Below are positions 36,440-48,760 of a stretch of DNA of 64,000 nt, in pieces; the first letter of the stretch is position 1, and each line of letters begins with the position of its first letter. The position numbers were made by a program, and so were the translations under genes. The stretch spans positions 248,001 through 312,000 of the forward strand of contig JAIXMP010000039.1 in NCBI GenBank assembly GCA_025677815.1. Reading direction: 5' to 3'. Below the pieces are notes generated by a model. The model was not told where the DNA came from, searched no databases, and saw only the letters and a program-made list of their open reading frames with translations. This stretch comes from Phascolomyces articulosus (taxonomy: Eukaryota > Mucoromycota > Mucoromycetes > Mucorales > Lichtheimiaceae).

Positions 36440-37445
36440 ATGTCGAACCCCAACGTTTACTTGAAAACTGCTCGCTATGGCAAGGACTTGGTCCGTCTTT
36501 TACGTGTTTACCGTGAACCCTCTGGTGTGCAACGCTGCACTGAATTGACTGTTCGCCTTTTGTTGGAAGGTGATATTGAGACCTCCTTCACTAAGGCTGA
36601 TAATACTGTTGTTGTTACCACTGGTAAGAATTTGGATTTAGATGGAATATTTTGTGTAACATAAAAACGGAACAAAGCCATTTATACATATATATTTTTT
36701 TCTTAATCTATAAAAAGACACTTGCAAGAACACCGTCAACGTTCTTGCCAAACGCAGTCAAAACGTGGATAACATTGAAGTGTTCGCTCAAGAACTTACC
36801 CGCCATGTTCTTAACCAATACCGTCACATCTCCTCCGTCCACGTCAAGATCATCAAGCACAAGTGGACCCGTTTGAATGTTGATGGTAAGCCCCACCCCC
36901 ACTCCTTCGTCCGTGACGGTGAAGATATCTCCACCACTGAAGTTGACCATTATCGTGCTGGTGACAAGGTTGCCATCAAGTCTGGTCTTGATAAGCTTTT
37001 GGTCTTGAAGACTACTGGTTCCGCTTTCCACAACTTCTACCGCGATGAATACACCACCTTGAACGATGTCTATGACCGTATCTTCTCCACAGCTGTCAAT
37101 GTCACCTGGAACATTGGCCCTGCCCCTGCCTCTGCTTTGGCCCGTGTTGACTTCCCTGCCATCCACGCTGGTGTTCGCCAAATTACCACTGATACCTTTG
37201 CCACTGATGACTCTGCTTCCGTCCAAGCTACCCTCTACTTGATGGAACAACGCATCTTGTCCCGCTTCTCTGCTGTCAATGAAGTTTACTACGCTCTCCC
37301 CAACAAACATTATGTTGGTGTTGACTTGGGCAAGTTCGGTATTGAAAACATGACCGAATCCACCATGGAAGTCTATCATCCCCAAGCTGATCCCTCCGGT
37401 TTGATCACTGCCACCCTTGCTCGCAAGTCTCCCGCTAAGTTGTAA
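36440..37445 (+). CDS. UOX: Urate oxidase (uricase), peroxisomal
   Basis: Uricase oxidises uric acid to 5-hydroxyisourate in purine breakdown. Two exons, 36440-36623 and 36718-37445, give 303 residues, the usual length. The N-terminal tunnelling-fold pattern is clear (ARYGKDLVRLLRVYRE, then TKADNTVVVTTG with the active-site Thr). The second exon opens DTCKNTVNVLAK and continues through VDLGKFGIEN and EVYHPQADPSG near the C-terminus. The protein ends in AKL, fitting PTS1. Codon use is strongly biased to C-ending codons compared with its neighbours, which suggests high expression. A TATA box and GATA sites upstream suggest nitrogen-responsive transcription. Confidence 0.96.
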
Positions 37446-39952
37446 AAGAAGCTGGTCCTTCCTATTTAAAAATTTTTCGACTGTGCTTCCGTGTGTTATG
37501 AATCTCAATGATTGAAACTGTGTTTCATTTTTCTACTCTAACAATATGATTCTATTATAGTAGTTAGTTACCCCTTCATACACATGTCTTTGATTATGTA
37601 AATATATATATATATATATCTTATAACTTTGGAATACAATATTCTTTACTTCAGAAAACGCATATATATGATTGATGATAATAATTTAATATATTGTTTC
37701 ATGTGTTTGTTGCGATGAGTTTTGTGTATTTACTATTATAACAATATATACCTCCTTGGTTTCTTTTGTTTATTGTCTTCCTCCTCTTGATTTTTAGTAT
37801 GGTTTTTGAGTCATCAATATCATAATAAAATGGTCAACAATAGGATTTCAATAAAAATAATAGGCCGTGTATCTTAGAGAATTGGTATGTAGAAAGTAGA
37901 ATGCACTACTACGTAGTAAAATAAAATGTTAAAGAGATAAAGTAACATACAGAATGATAATATTTGTAAATAAAAACCATGCAATACATAAGTGAATGTA
38001 CCACAAATCGTGTATATATAGTATGTACATACATCCGTACATCATTTACAGAGATAGAGAGAACACGTATATTAGCCTAAAGAAAATGAAGTATGCATCA
38101 TGCATTGCACGAATATTTATACATCGGGACTTCTTGATTTGATAAAAAAAAATAGGTATTCACGTCATTTGTTTGTTTGGGCATAACAAAAAAGAAAAAA
38201 ATGATCGGATGGGAACAATTATCTAAATTGATCGAAAGAACAAGGAACAAAAATGAAATCAAGAATTGTAGTAGTGTAATTGCATCTATATATTCCTTGC
38301 ATCATATTCTTTATTAGCAATATTCTTATCTTTATTTTTAAAAAGAAATATAATCAACTGTTGTATGATTTTTTTCTTATTCATGTTCCAAATATTATTA
38401 TTGTTAATTAATAAAGTTAAAAAAAGACTTGTGTATAAATTAATGTTGTCTATTATTCCATTTACCAGGAGTGATTTTGCTTACATGTCTTGTTTTTTTT
38501 CTCATTGTAAGGAAACAAAGCTGCTACTACTTTGATACTTTTTTGTTCCTGTCTTTGCGGTAAATAGAGAATACATATTTTAATACTATCATCAATTGAC
38601 GGCATAAAAAAATTATGTATTTCTTCGTGTTATAAATAGAGATCCATTCTTATCTGATAACAATCTTTTCATAAGACCATCAACATTGATAAAATCAACG
38701 AGGAGGAAATACTACTCATAAATTCTGCAGCTGTTTTAATGGTTTCTAATGACACTTGGCCAGCTCAGCAGGCATTCATTGCAATTGTAAATTTTAACAA
38801 TATCAAATGAAGCTAGGGGTTAAATGACACGACAATGCAAATACCCCTATTTGATTCATGAAGGTTTATGTTACGCGACAAAACAGGACAAGATATTTGT
38901 GTGGATACTTTATTGTTGGATGCCTCTACTTGTGAGAAAAAGAGTTGGTTAATATGAATGTATAAAACCAGTATATCATTGTCATCATCATTATAAAACA
39001 CAATATATATTATTTGGCGCTCTTCTTTGAAAAATAAATAAATAAGATATATGTTACAAATATTAAATGCAGTGCACCTTTGTAATATATGTATATATAG
39101 CTGTAAAAATGTGTTATTTCTGGTTATTGTTAACCCATATATTAGTCATCATGTGGTGATCTGTGTGAAATGAAATATATTTTTATCCATGATGATAATG
39201 TCAATGATAACAATAAATACTCTTGTAATGATGGTGCCATGAGAGGAATAAAATAATACGTTGTGTTTTTAGCTATATATAATTTATTTTATATCGTCAT
39301 ATTATCGGTATATATGTACGATGATGATTTTTTTTTCTTTTGACATTGACCATACGTACTAGTTAGATAAGAAAGAGTAAAATACGTAATAGAGAATTCA
39401 AATTACGAGATGAGAAATTATGCAACTTCAGTATTTTCTTAATTTGTAACGAATCGCCATTTGTGTTGTTAATTGATGAGGTTACCAGCTTATAGAGTAT
39501 ATAAACAACACAAAGATAAAGTTTGGTTAGATCAGTGGAATTTCAGAGTTGCACAACAGCTGTAACTTAACAAAGAGAAAAATAAAACGGATTTACTTGT
39601 TGTTGTAGTCTATTCTTTCTGGTGGTCGCTTAATATATTATTGTTATCATCGTTCTTATATATGGTTTAAATATATTAATAATATAATGAGAAAAATAAA
39701 AACACGATTTTTAAATAAATTACGATAAGTGTTGATGAGAAAGAAGGATAAACTTTAAAAGTTATGCGCAACCCGATCGCTCGGCGCTTAGACTGAAATG
39801 ACTACTTTATAATAATCTCCGCATAAACGTGCTGTTATTTTCCCTTGTCCCGATATGACGGTCGGTTCTTTTCCTCTTTTCTTTCTCATATTTTAAAAAA
39901 AAGATCATTTTTTTCTTCTTTTTCTTTCACTGAAAAAAAAAAAACGGGAACC
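37446..39952. other. Gene-poor AT-rich spacer of 2.5 kb
   Basis: No coding segment, RNA gene or repeat family was recognised. There is a (TA)n run near 37604-37620 and many poly(A/T) tracts. The last few hundred bases are the presumed promoter of the M28 peptidase gene, with poly(A) just before its ATG. Confidence 0.5.
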
Positions 39953-42883
39953 ATGGCAACAAATTATACAAGGTTGCCACAGGATGATCCTGATACAACA
40001 ACCAAAAATAATCCATCCATTTTGGACAAGACTCGACAATGGTGGAGCAACCACAATTCTAATGAAAATGCACCTTTATTGGATCGCAAACGAATGACAC
40101 TCGAACCTCCGAGAAAGGCGACTGTCAAAATTGTACTATGGGTCGTAGCTGCCATTATTTCTGTTTTGGTTTTGATTGCTGGTCTTGCTGTATGGATTGA
40201 AGAAGAAAATACTGGTAAAATACGATGACCCGGTTCTTTTTATCTGAACTATTGTTCTTTCTCGATATCTAACGCATACGTTAATGTTTATATAGAACCA
40301 GTGGAACATATTCTTACACAAGCTGAAAAGTTAATGTTGGATCTTCCTTCCAATGATAATACACGCGAGTTTTTAAAGAAATATACTTCTGAAGCTCATT
40401 TGGCTGGTACTGAAGCTGATAAACGTCAAGCTGAATGGACTCGTGATAAATTTATTGAATTTGGTATCGAAGATTCCAAAGTTGAAACCTATTATACTTT
40501 GATCAATTATCCTCTCAAGAGACGTCTTGCATTAGTATCTGGACCAGAAGAATTCCAATATGAAGCTTCACTTCGTGAAGATCCTGTGGATGAAGATGAG
40601 ACGAGCAAAGATCCTGATGTTGTTCCCACGTTTCATGGTAAACAAATAAAACAAAACAGAAACCGACAGAAAAAAAAAAAAAAGAAGAACGGAGTCTATG
40701 GAACAGACAGAGAGTGAGACAACACAATAACGTACAATTGTTATTGTTCTTTTTTGTTTGTGGATGATTAATGCTTAAAGCTTTTTAAATTTTAGGTTAT
40801 TCTAAAAATGGAAGTGTCACGGGACAAGTCGTCTATGCCAATTATGGTCGTCTTGAAGATTTCCAATATTTGGTCGATCAAGGCATTGATTTGAAGGGTA
40901 CTATTGCTTTGGTCCGATATGGTGGTTCCTTCAGAGGACTTAAAGTACGTGCTGCTGAACTCTATGGCTGTGTCGGTGCTCTTGTTTATTCTGATCCTAT
41001 TGATGATGGACCATTGAACAAAGAAGGCTATCCCTTTTCCAATCCTGCAAAAGCTTACCCAGAAGGTCCTTGGCGTTCAGAAAGTTCAGTTCAACGTGGA
41101 TCTGTTGAATATTTGTCATTAATTACGGGCGATCCTACCACTCCTGGTTATGCTTCCACCAAGGATGCTCCTCGTGTCAAGATGGAAGATTCCCCCGGTT
41201 TGCCAAAAATTCCTTCATTGCCATTATCCTACCGTGATGCTTTGCCCTTGTTAAAAGCAACCCAAGGTCGTGGTGTTCGTGGTGACAATGATTGGGCCGG
41301 TGGTTTGGAAGGTGTTGATTATTTCAGTGGTCCTACAGAAGGTGATGTTGAACTTGAAAATATTGTGGATTATAAGATTGCTCCTATTTGGGATACAATT
41401 GGTGTGATTAAAGGCAGCCAAGAACCTGACAAGGCTATTATATTGGGTTTGTATTTGACTATTTTATTTTATATCTGTCCCAGGAGAGGAAGCTATACCC
41501 ATATATATTGAATAAGGAATGTAAAATAGTTGGTTGCTGATTATCCTTGTTATTTTTATTATTAATAAATAGGCAATCATCGTGATGCTTGGGTCTACGG
41601 TGCTGTCGATCCCTCTTCTGGTTCTGCTTCTATGGTATGTAACTGTTATTACGAGTTAAAAATGGTATATATCTTATTAATGCTAAATCCCATTTTATAC
41701 TATTATAGCTCGAATTGGCCCGCGTTTTTGGTGAACTTCTCAAGACTGGATGGCAACCTGCACGAACCATCATCTTTGCTTCATGGGACCAAGAAGAATA
41801 TGGATTAGTAAATATATTTTGTTTACAAAAAGAGTAATCAGACATGTCATTGGGATAAATTTATTAATTCACGGTGCTATATATTTCAGGTTGGTTCCAC
41901 TGAATGGGTTGAAGATAATGCTGACTGGCTCAGCAAAGAAGGCACTGTTTACATCAATGTTGACACTGCCGTATCTGGTCCTCATTTCAAAGCTCAAGCT
42001 TCACCATCTTTGAACCGTCTCTTGTACGAAGTCACTAGCAACACACCCGATCCAAGGACTAACAATACAGTTTATGAAGCATGGAGTGAATTTACCAATC
42101 GCACAGGAACACCTGCTCCTCAACCTTACATTGGTCAATTAGGTTCCGGTTCCGACTTCGTTCCATTTTTGGATCATTTGGGTATTGCCAGTATCAGTCT
42201 TTCATTTGATGGTGATTACGGTGTCTATCATAGCAATTATGACAGTTTCCACTGGATGGAAAAGTATGGCGATCCAGGTTTTCATTATCATCAAACCATG
42301 GTTAAAATCTGGGGCCTTCTTACCCTTCGTTTAGCCGATAGTCCAATTGTTCCTTTACATCCTGTTGATTATGCAGATGCATTGTCGGACTATGTTTCCA
42401 GACTAGCTGTTTATGCTGAAAAGAAAAATGGACCCTTCCCCTTATTGACCAAGGCAATTCACAAGTTGTCTAAAGTAGCTAACAAGTTTGAAAAGAATTT
42501 ACGCAAGTTGGAAGCTCAAGTCCAAGGTTATGAAAGTTTGGCAGATCTACCGTCCCATCTTGCTAAACGTGTCGCCAAGGTCAACGATCGTTTGATTTTC
42601 TTTGAACGTGGATTGTTGGATCCTGAGGGTATTCAAGACCGTACATGGTTTAAACATATTGTCGTAAGTACTGTTTTTTTAAATAGGAGAGTTAAACAAA
42701 TATAATTTACTCATATATCTATTTTCTTTTCAGTACGCTCCTGGTTTGTGGACTGGATATTCGAGTCAAGTTTTCCCTTCCATTAGTGATGCATTGGATG
42801 CAGGTGATGATGCTATGGTAAAGCATAAAGAACAAAGAGCCGCTCTTTGTATCGATAATACCAGAAAATCACTTAAGCATTAA
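39953..42883 (+). CDS. M28 zinc peptidase, glutamate carboxypeptidase II (NAALADase/Vps70) family
   Basis: Seven exons join in frame: 39953-40214, 40296-40637, 40796-41446, 41573-41634, 41709-41807, 41890-42663 and 42734-42883, giving 779 residues. A single membrane helix (about residues 62-83, after basic residues) and a lumenal catalytic part make this a type II membrane protein. The protease-associated part includes [16 protein letters not shown]. The metal site of the family is complete: His and Asp in [17 protein letters not shown], the catalytic Glu pair in WDQEEYGL, Asp in [10 protein letters not shown], and His in GVYHSNYD. The C-terminal dimerisation domain is present and the length matches human GCPII. 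It likely trims peptides at the cell surface or in vacuoles; the substrate is unknown. Confidence 0.93.
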
Positions 42884-43040
42884 GAAACGCAGTAATATTA
42901 TTTTACCTTCCCTTCCTTCCCCTCCTTCTCCAAAATCTTGTATCTTTTTTTTCTCGATTTTTTTTTGAATATTTATGTATAAATAAGGGTTATTTATTGC
43001 TGTGTAAAAAAAAGCACGCACACGTTTATATAAATACTAT

Positions 43041-46000
43041 TTAGAGATGTTCCATATTGCGTAATAATAATACATCAAAATCCCAAGGTTCTTCTCTTTC
43101 AACTGCACGATCCTCCCCAACTTGTTCCCAATTACGTATATAAACTACACGTGTTCCTCCTGAAGAAAACCCATTAACTGACTCCAATGCACGATCAATG
43201 ATTTGTTTTTCCTTGTCGGTGGGTCGTCGCCGACGACTGCTAGGTTCCACAAAATGATCCATACCGAAGTCATCCAGCATCAATTTTTTCGCAGTGGAAG
43301 ACTCCAACTGTACAGTATTCGATATGTCACTATCCAATGAAACTTCTCTTTTCTCCTTTTTTGAAAACTTTTGCGGTCTTGCATCCAACGGCTGAGCAAA
43401 CATTTCACTATCATTTCTCTCGGGACTGGTGGGTGAAAATTGAATAGATTGAGGAGGGGATAATCCTTCAGAATAATCATCTGAGATTGGCAAAGATACA
43501 TCTGATTGTCTATGATTCATGGATTTTACAATTGATGTTTCTCCCACCTTTTCCGCAAATTGTTTAGCAATTTTGATGCTTTTGGAAGGGGAGGCACCTC
43601 GTCCCCATACATGTTGCAACAATGATTTATCTTTGGCCCAAGCTTGAGGTGTGATATCGGATACACGACGGAAAATACGTGGGCGATGTTCTTTGCTCCC
43701 GGTACTGCTTTGCTGCTTACTTGAACTTTCTGCGGGATGGATAGGATAAATTTCATGGTGTTCCGCATCTCCACCTGTATCAGTGATGGTTAGGACGAAT
43801 TTTTCAGCGCTGACTGGACTGCTGCTGGTAGGCGATTTGATACTTTTGCGTGAACTTGTATCTTTCCCTGGCCGTAATGAAATAAAAGGTGGTTCACGTT
43901 CGAACGATCGTAGACGTTGCAGAATGGGTCGCTTGCCTTTAGGATCAGCATCATTATCCTCCGATAACCGGAGACGATCTTCATTTTGACTATTTGTACT
44001 ACTGGAGGATCGAGCGGAAAATCCAGGTTTGGATTTAAGACTTCCCAGAGGTGACGCTGATGCTGTTAGTGATACAAAACTAACCGCCCGTACGCTGCTT
44101 CTTTTAAAGAATTTATCTTTATTCTCAAATTCATCAATCGTTTCATTTCCTTCTGTTTTTATATCGCTTATATATGTTTGTGCTGATGATAGTGAACTTG
44201 CTTGTGTCAATTGATGTTGCGGCAATTGCTGCAGTTGCTGTTGTTGTTGATCAATGCTTCGTCCTACAATGGGTGTAGGCATTTTGATTGGGTCGACAAG
44301 AGGTGTCGCTTGCCCTGCTGTCATATTAACCAATTCAAGAGGTCGTTCACGATCCTGGTTACTTGGTTTCACACAAAAAACATGGATTAATAACCAATGA
44401 ATAAGCATGGCGAGTCGTGGATGTGTATAGCATTCAACAATCTGTACGGCTTGTTCATTCCTACTATCATGCAATCCACTTAACGTACTACGACTTACAC
44501 GGCCGGCCATACTGTTTTGGTTACGAAGAGACTGTCGCCGTTGGATTTCATTCAGTGCCCACATTTCATTCATGGTTACCGTATCCATGCCCCCCGCTCT
44601 TCGTATACTGCGATTCCCGCCAATAATATGCATGGGCATCATAAATAGTATATCATCTTTTTCGTTATGTGGTACCAAGCATGGGAAGAAAACATGATAA
44701 GTTCGTTTAAACCATGAATAGGTATGAGGAGACTGCTCTTCTTCTGTATTTGATGGCAGTTGAGAGGTAGGAGAGTCGATAGAGGGTGAAATTCTTGCAC
44801 TGTTACTCAACCGGTTTACTAGATCTTGAAGACGACCATGTGGGTCATAGATATCGACATGTGGGTATGTGTACCGGCGCCCAGTTGCAGAACGAACAAT
44901 TTCTTCTCTTGGGCTATTATCTGCTGGCTTTCTCTTTTTTGCAGCAGCATTGCCAACAACTCCCAAAGCTACCGATGTACGCCCTTGAACTGCATCTTGT
45001 GCCAATTGTTGTCCATGGAATAAGTTCATGTTGAACTGTAGTTCGCTTGTTTCGCTTGAAGGTGCCGAGAGGGTGCTAGTATATATCGATAGGTCAGACC
45101 GAGACGAGTGTTTTGAAACGGTAGATGCATCATCTGCACTGAATAAACGTCGTGATCCTCGCATGGATACTTGATCCAGTGAAGGAGCCGATATAGGAGG
45201 AAAAGATATTGCGGATGATGGTGGAAGCGGTGGTTTTTTAAGTAATGTTTCAACTGGACAGTATTCATCAACATAACGACGTTTGGTACGTTTACTAATT
45301 TCACGTGCAACTGCAATTACTGCTGGATCCGTGAAATAGATGCAACTAATAAAAAAACCTAATTCATGATAAATAATACATTTCAAAAAAAAGATCAATG
45401 GATCATAATAAATGTATAAATGTATACCTATTAAATTCCCAAGTAACGCATCAGCGGCTAGCACGCCAAGAGGTATAAAAGACCCGTGCGTACCAGTTGC
45501 TTCTATTCCAACACCACATCCTCTACATATTAAGGGTACTATATAATAATCACTTGGATATTAACTATCTGTGTCAATTTTTTATATTCAAAGTTTACTT
45601 ACTAAGAGGATAACATATACATCGAAAAATGACTTTACGAAAAATAACAGTTGTCTTTTGTCCAACACGAATAGGTCGTCGATGAGGTATCATTGTTTCA
45701 GTATTACCAGATGCATCTCCTCTTGAAGCCATATCCAATGTTCCCGCAAATATATCCTTTTGCCGAGCAAACTTTGCAATAATCAATACACTACATATGG
45801 TAGCCAATACAATGGAAAATAACAAGGCACCATAATACCACATCTAAAAATAATAAAGCTGTATTAGATTTAATGGAGTTCCACGGATAATTACTATATA
45901 TTTCTCACTCTTTTTTTAAATAATAATTTATAACCTTTCGTTTTTAGTAACTTGCCCATTTGAAAATACGAGATACTCGACCCACGAAATAATTAAAGTA

Positions 46001-46621
46001 CCTTTTTTTTTTGTTTTTGACAGATACATTGGATTCAAACTTCAATTCTTTTTTTATTTCATATACAACGAATGATGATATATATATATATAGAGAGAGA
46101 AAGAGCAAAGGAACTTACCAACATGTTCGACCTGTGGGAATTCCACCTGGAATAGGTACTGCTAATGGCACAAGTGTACCAACGAGTGCCACAAAAACAC
46201 TAAAAGCATAATAATATTTCTCCATTTTTGCAGGATGATTGACTCTGACAATCAATATCATCACCAGATTGACGCCGATCATAGCAAGAGACATACAGCT
46301 CATAATGTCTGTCGCAATAACGAAAAAGATGATCACGTTACATCCTGGATTATAATCCACAATCCCAGTAATAGCCAATGTCATTACGTTGTAAATGATA
46401 TTGCATATACAGGCAAATACAATCAAACGAAGAGAGATTCGATTCGCCATAGAGGATTGATACCATAGGATAAAAAAATAGCTCACTACAACACATACGC
46501 TTGCAAATAGAGATAAGGAAGATGCCCCACGAACAATACAAACGACTAAACGTCGACCTTCGGGCGTTTCAATGGCTTGATCAAAAGGTCGTGTCTCCAA
46601 TAATATAGAATCATCATACAT
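43041..46621 (-). CDS. Seven-transmembrane GPCR (Git3/cAMP-receptor-like) with very long cytoplasmic tail
   Basis: Five exons join in frame: 46621-46119, 46001-45986 (16 nt), 45843-45603, 45538-45428 and 45358-43041, giving 1,062 residues. Seven hydrophobic helices fall in the first 310 residues, among them SLSLFASVCVVVSYFFILWY, LIVFACICNIIYNVMTLA, WYYGALLFSIVLATICSVLI and GFFISCIYFTDPAV. The ending of helix 7, YFTDPAV, is common in fungal cAMP-receptor-like GPCRs. The remaining 750 residues are Ser/Thr/Pro-rich, charged and without a recognised domain, suited to phosphorylation. The 16-nt exon is inferred: without it the two flanking exons are out of phase, and it gives CWYFNYFMWYYGA. The 69-nt intron 45359-45427 could be read through in frame, but its removal gives a normal helix length. 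The ligand is unknown. Confidence 0.82.
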
Positions 46622-47085
46622 CCTTTTGTAATAGAGCTGATAATAAAAAAAAAGTATGAAAAGGGAGAATAAAGAGGAATAAGTAAAAAAGAAAAGAAAA
46701 GAAAAGAAAAAGTACGAGTGATTTCCGAGGAATGGATTTACGTTTTGACCAAGTTCTTCATAATGTTGGGTTGGAGACCTAAGATTTTAAGTTTGTTCAT
46801 TTTTGTATCTATCTATATTGTCACTATATATGTACATTTGAATACCCTTTTCCCCTGTTATCATTACTATAGTTGTACTCTATTGAATAGTTGACAAACA
46901 TATAAAATGTTGTCATGATAAAAACTCGTAACGAAATTTTTGTAAGTTTCCAATGAATGGTTTTTTATGGTATGAGAGAAAATAAAATGCAATAATAATA
47001 ATAAAAAATAAGAAAAAACTATAATACTAAAAAACATGCGGGTGTGTATGTTGCATTATGTACAAAAAAAACACAAAAACAAAAA
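46622..47085. other. Intergenic: GPCR upstream region
   Basis: A 464-bp AT-rich spacer. It includes an (AAAAG)n run at about 46688-46712. Nothing else was recognised. Confidence 0.5.
46688..46712. repeat. (AAAAG)n tandem repeat
   Basis: About five copies of AAAAG, purine-only, in the GPCR upstream region. Confidence 0.85.
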
Positions 47086-47715
47086 TTAATCACTAGCAGC
47101 ATCAACAGCTTCTTCTACTTCATCATCCTCGTTATCTTCATGTTGCTGCTGTTGCTGTGATCGTCGTTGTTCTTGCTGTTCCTTTTTCTTTTGCTTTCTC
47201 TTTGCAGATTGACGAGCAGACTTTGCCTTTTGCTTTTCCTCCTCACGCTATATTTTATAATAATTTATTAACAACTGAAATATTCTCTTACAACCCCCCT
47301 CCCTTATATCCTATCTATCCACAGACAATAAAAAAAATACATACGAATTGCCGTTCTTGTTCAATTTGATTCAAAAGTTCTTCCTTAAATGGCCATGAGT
47401 TGGGAATTCCGGGATCTTTCTTTGATTCTATGAATGAAATAAATCAATCCATGAGTATGTTATTCATTGATCAAGAGGAAGAAAGAAAGTAATCGAGAGA
47501 TCTATCTATATTTACTGTTTGAAATGGGATTCTTTTTGGCTAATCGGTTTTGTTTTCTTTTGTGCTCTTTGATTTTATTCTTGATTCTATACTTAAGACC
47601 CAAGCTTTGACGTTTGCTTTTAACCTCTATAGAAACATTTATTCGTGTTAGTCTGTCGTTATTTTTTTTAAGAAAATTGAGATTTGGTGAACGATCATTT
47701 ACTTTTTTTGACCAT
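47086..47715 (-). CDS. Small stand-alone GNL3/Grn1 N-terminal-domain protein
   Basis: Four exons join in frame: 47715-47703 (13 nt), 47626-47516, 47427-47345 and 47247-47086, giving 122 residues. The product starts [20 protein letters not shown] and continues with [32 protein letters not shown], a coiled-coil-like basic stretch, and an acidic C-terminus. This is the basic N-terminal region found in front of the GTPase in nucleostemin/GNL3/Grn1 proteins, where it drives nucleolar targeting and pre-60S binding. No GTPase follows: the reading frame stops and the next gene upstream on the strand is unrelated. A nucleolar role in ribosome assembly is likely but inferred. Confidence 0.82.
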
Positions 47716-48760
47716 GGCGGGAGTGAATAAAGATCAAGAAAAAACAAGAATAATTTTTTTTTTAGTTTTCCTGCGGTTGGGGATTGATGAAATGTGATTG
47801 GTCAGTTCCATTCACAGCTAGAAAAAAGGCTTTTTAATCGACTGAGAAATGGGACTCCAGCATAAATTATCCATGATATAATATCTAGGAAAAATAGAAT
47901 CAAATGGCACTACGTTGAAGATCTTGTGTATTATTATTTTTCTATTTTCCAATAGTATATTAAACTGTAAAGTAGACGATAAAAAGTTCATCAGATTTTT
48001 ATCCTATTGAGAAAATCAGAACCAACGAGTTCATGTAAAAACCTTTCTTTATCAATGAGTGCACGAAACGAAGGCTTCCTCTTCATTTTCATGCTTACAT
48101 TATTATTCCACCAAAACCATTTACATCCTCTCCAAAGCTGTTATAGCTAATTGTATATATTTATCATCATCACTTATTTTCATTAATAATAGTTGAATAC
48201 GTAGCCCTCTACTTTTTTTAAAAAAAAATAACGTCAAAAAAACTTATACCATCATCAAAAATATTTTTTTACAAAAAAAGCTTTGAATCTCTCCTTTTTT
48301 TTTTGACCAATATTTGTATGTAATATGTACATCGACCAAAGTAATAATTGGGTTATGGGGGCATAATATGAAAGCAAATATGAGTACGTGTGCGCGTGCG
48401 TGAGGATAAAGGGTTTTGTTAATGACAAAGAGAGAATAGATGAAGAGTTTTGTTTCGAATAGCTCCTTTTCTTTACGTATGACAAGAGTAGTAATATGTG
48501 TCTGTTGCTAATTTGTTGTTGAGAGTATATGTAAACGTTCTTGCAGCGCGTGTGAGTGTGTTATTTTTTTTTGTTATAATGACGGTCCATTGCTGTTGTT
48601 GTTGAATGACAAAGGGTGTGTGAAGTATAGTAATTGTTGGTTGAAAAAAAAGTGTTTGTAAGGTGGGGGGATAAGATAAGTAATAATAAGAAGAAAAAAT
48701 AAACAGAAGCGTGAATTGTAGATGTGGTGTATTGGAGTGGGTGGGGAAATAAAAAATAAT
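47716..48760. other. Intergenic: DHH1 3' region and GNL3-N gene promoter
   Basis: A 1.05-kb spacer. It has an alternating GT/GC purine-pyrimidine tract near 48385-48405 and several poly(T/A) runs. No coding segment is supported. Confidence 0.5.

Noticed and set aside
36708..37508. 266-codon open frame antisense to urate oxidase
   Set aside because: It mirrors the strongly biased codon use of uricase on the other strand and shows no family pattern.
45359..45427. Readthrough of the GPCR helix 7 region as coding
   Set aside because: The frame is open, but the segment has consensus intron ends and its removal restores a normal helix 7.
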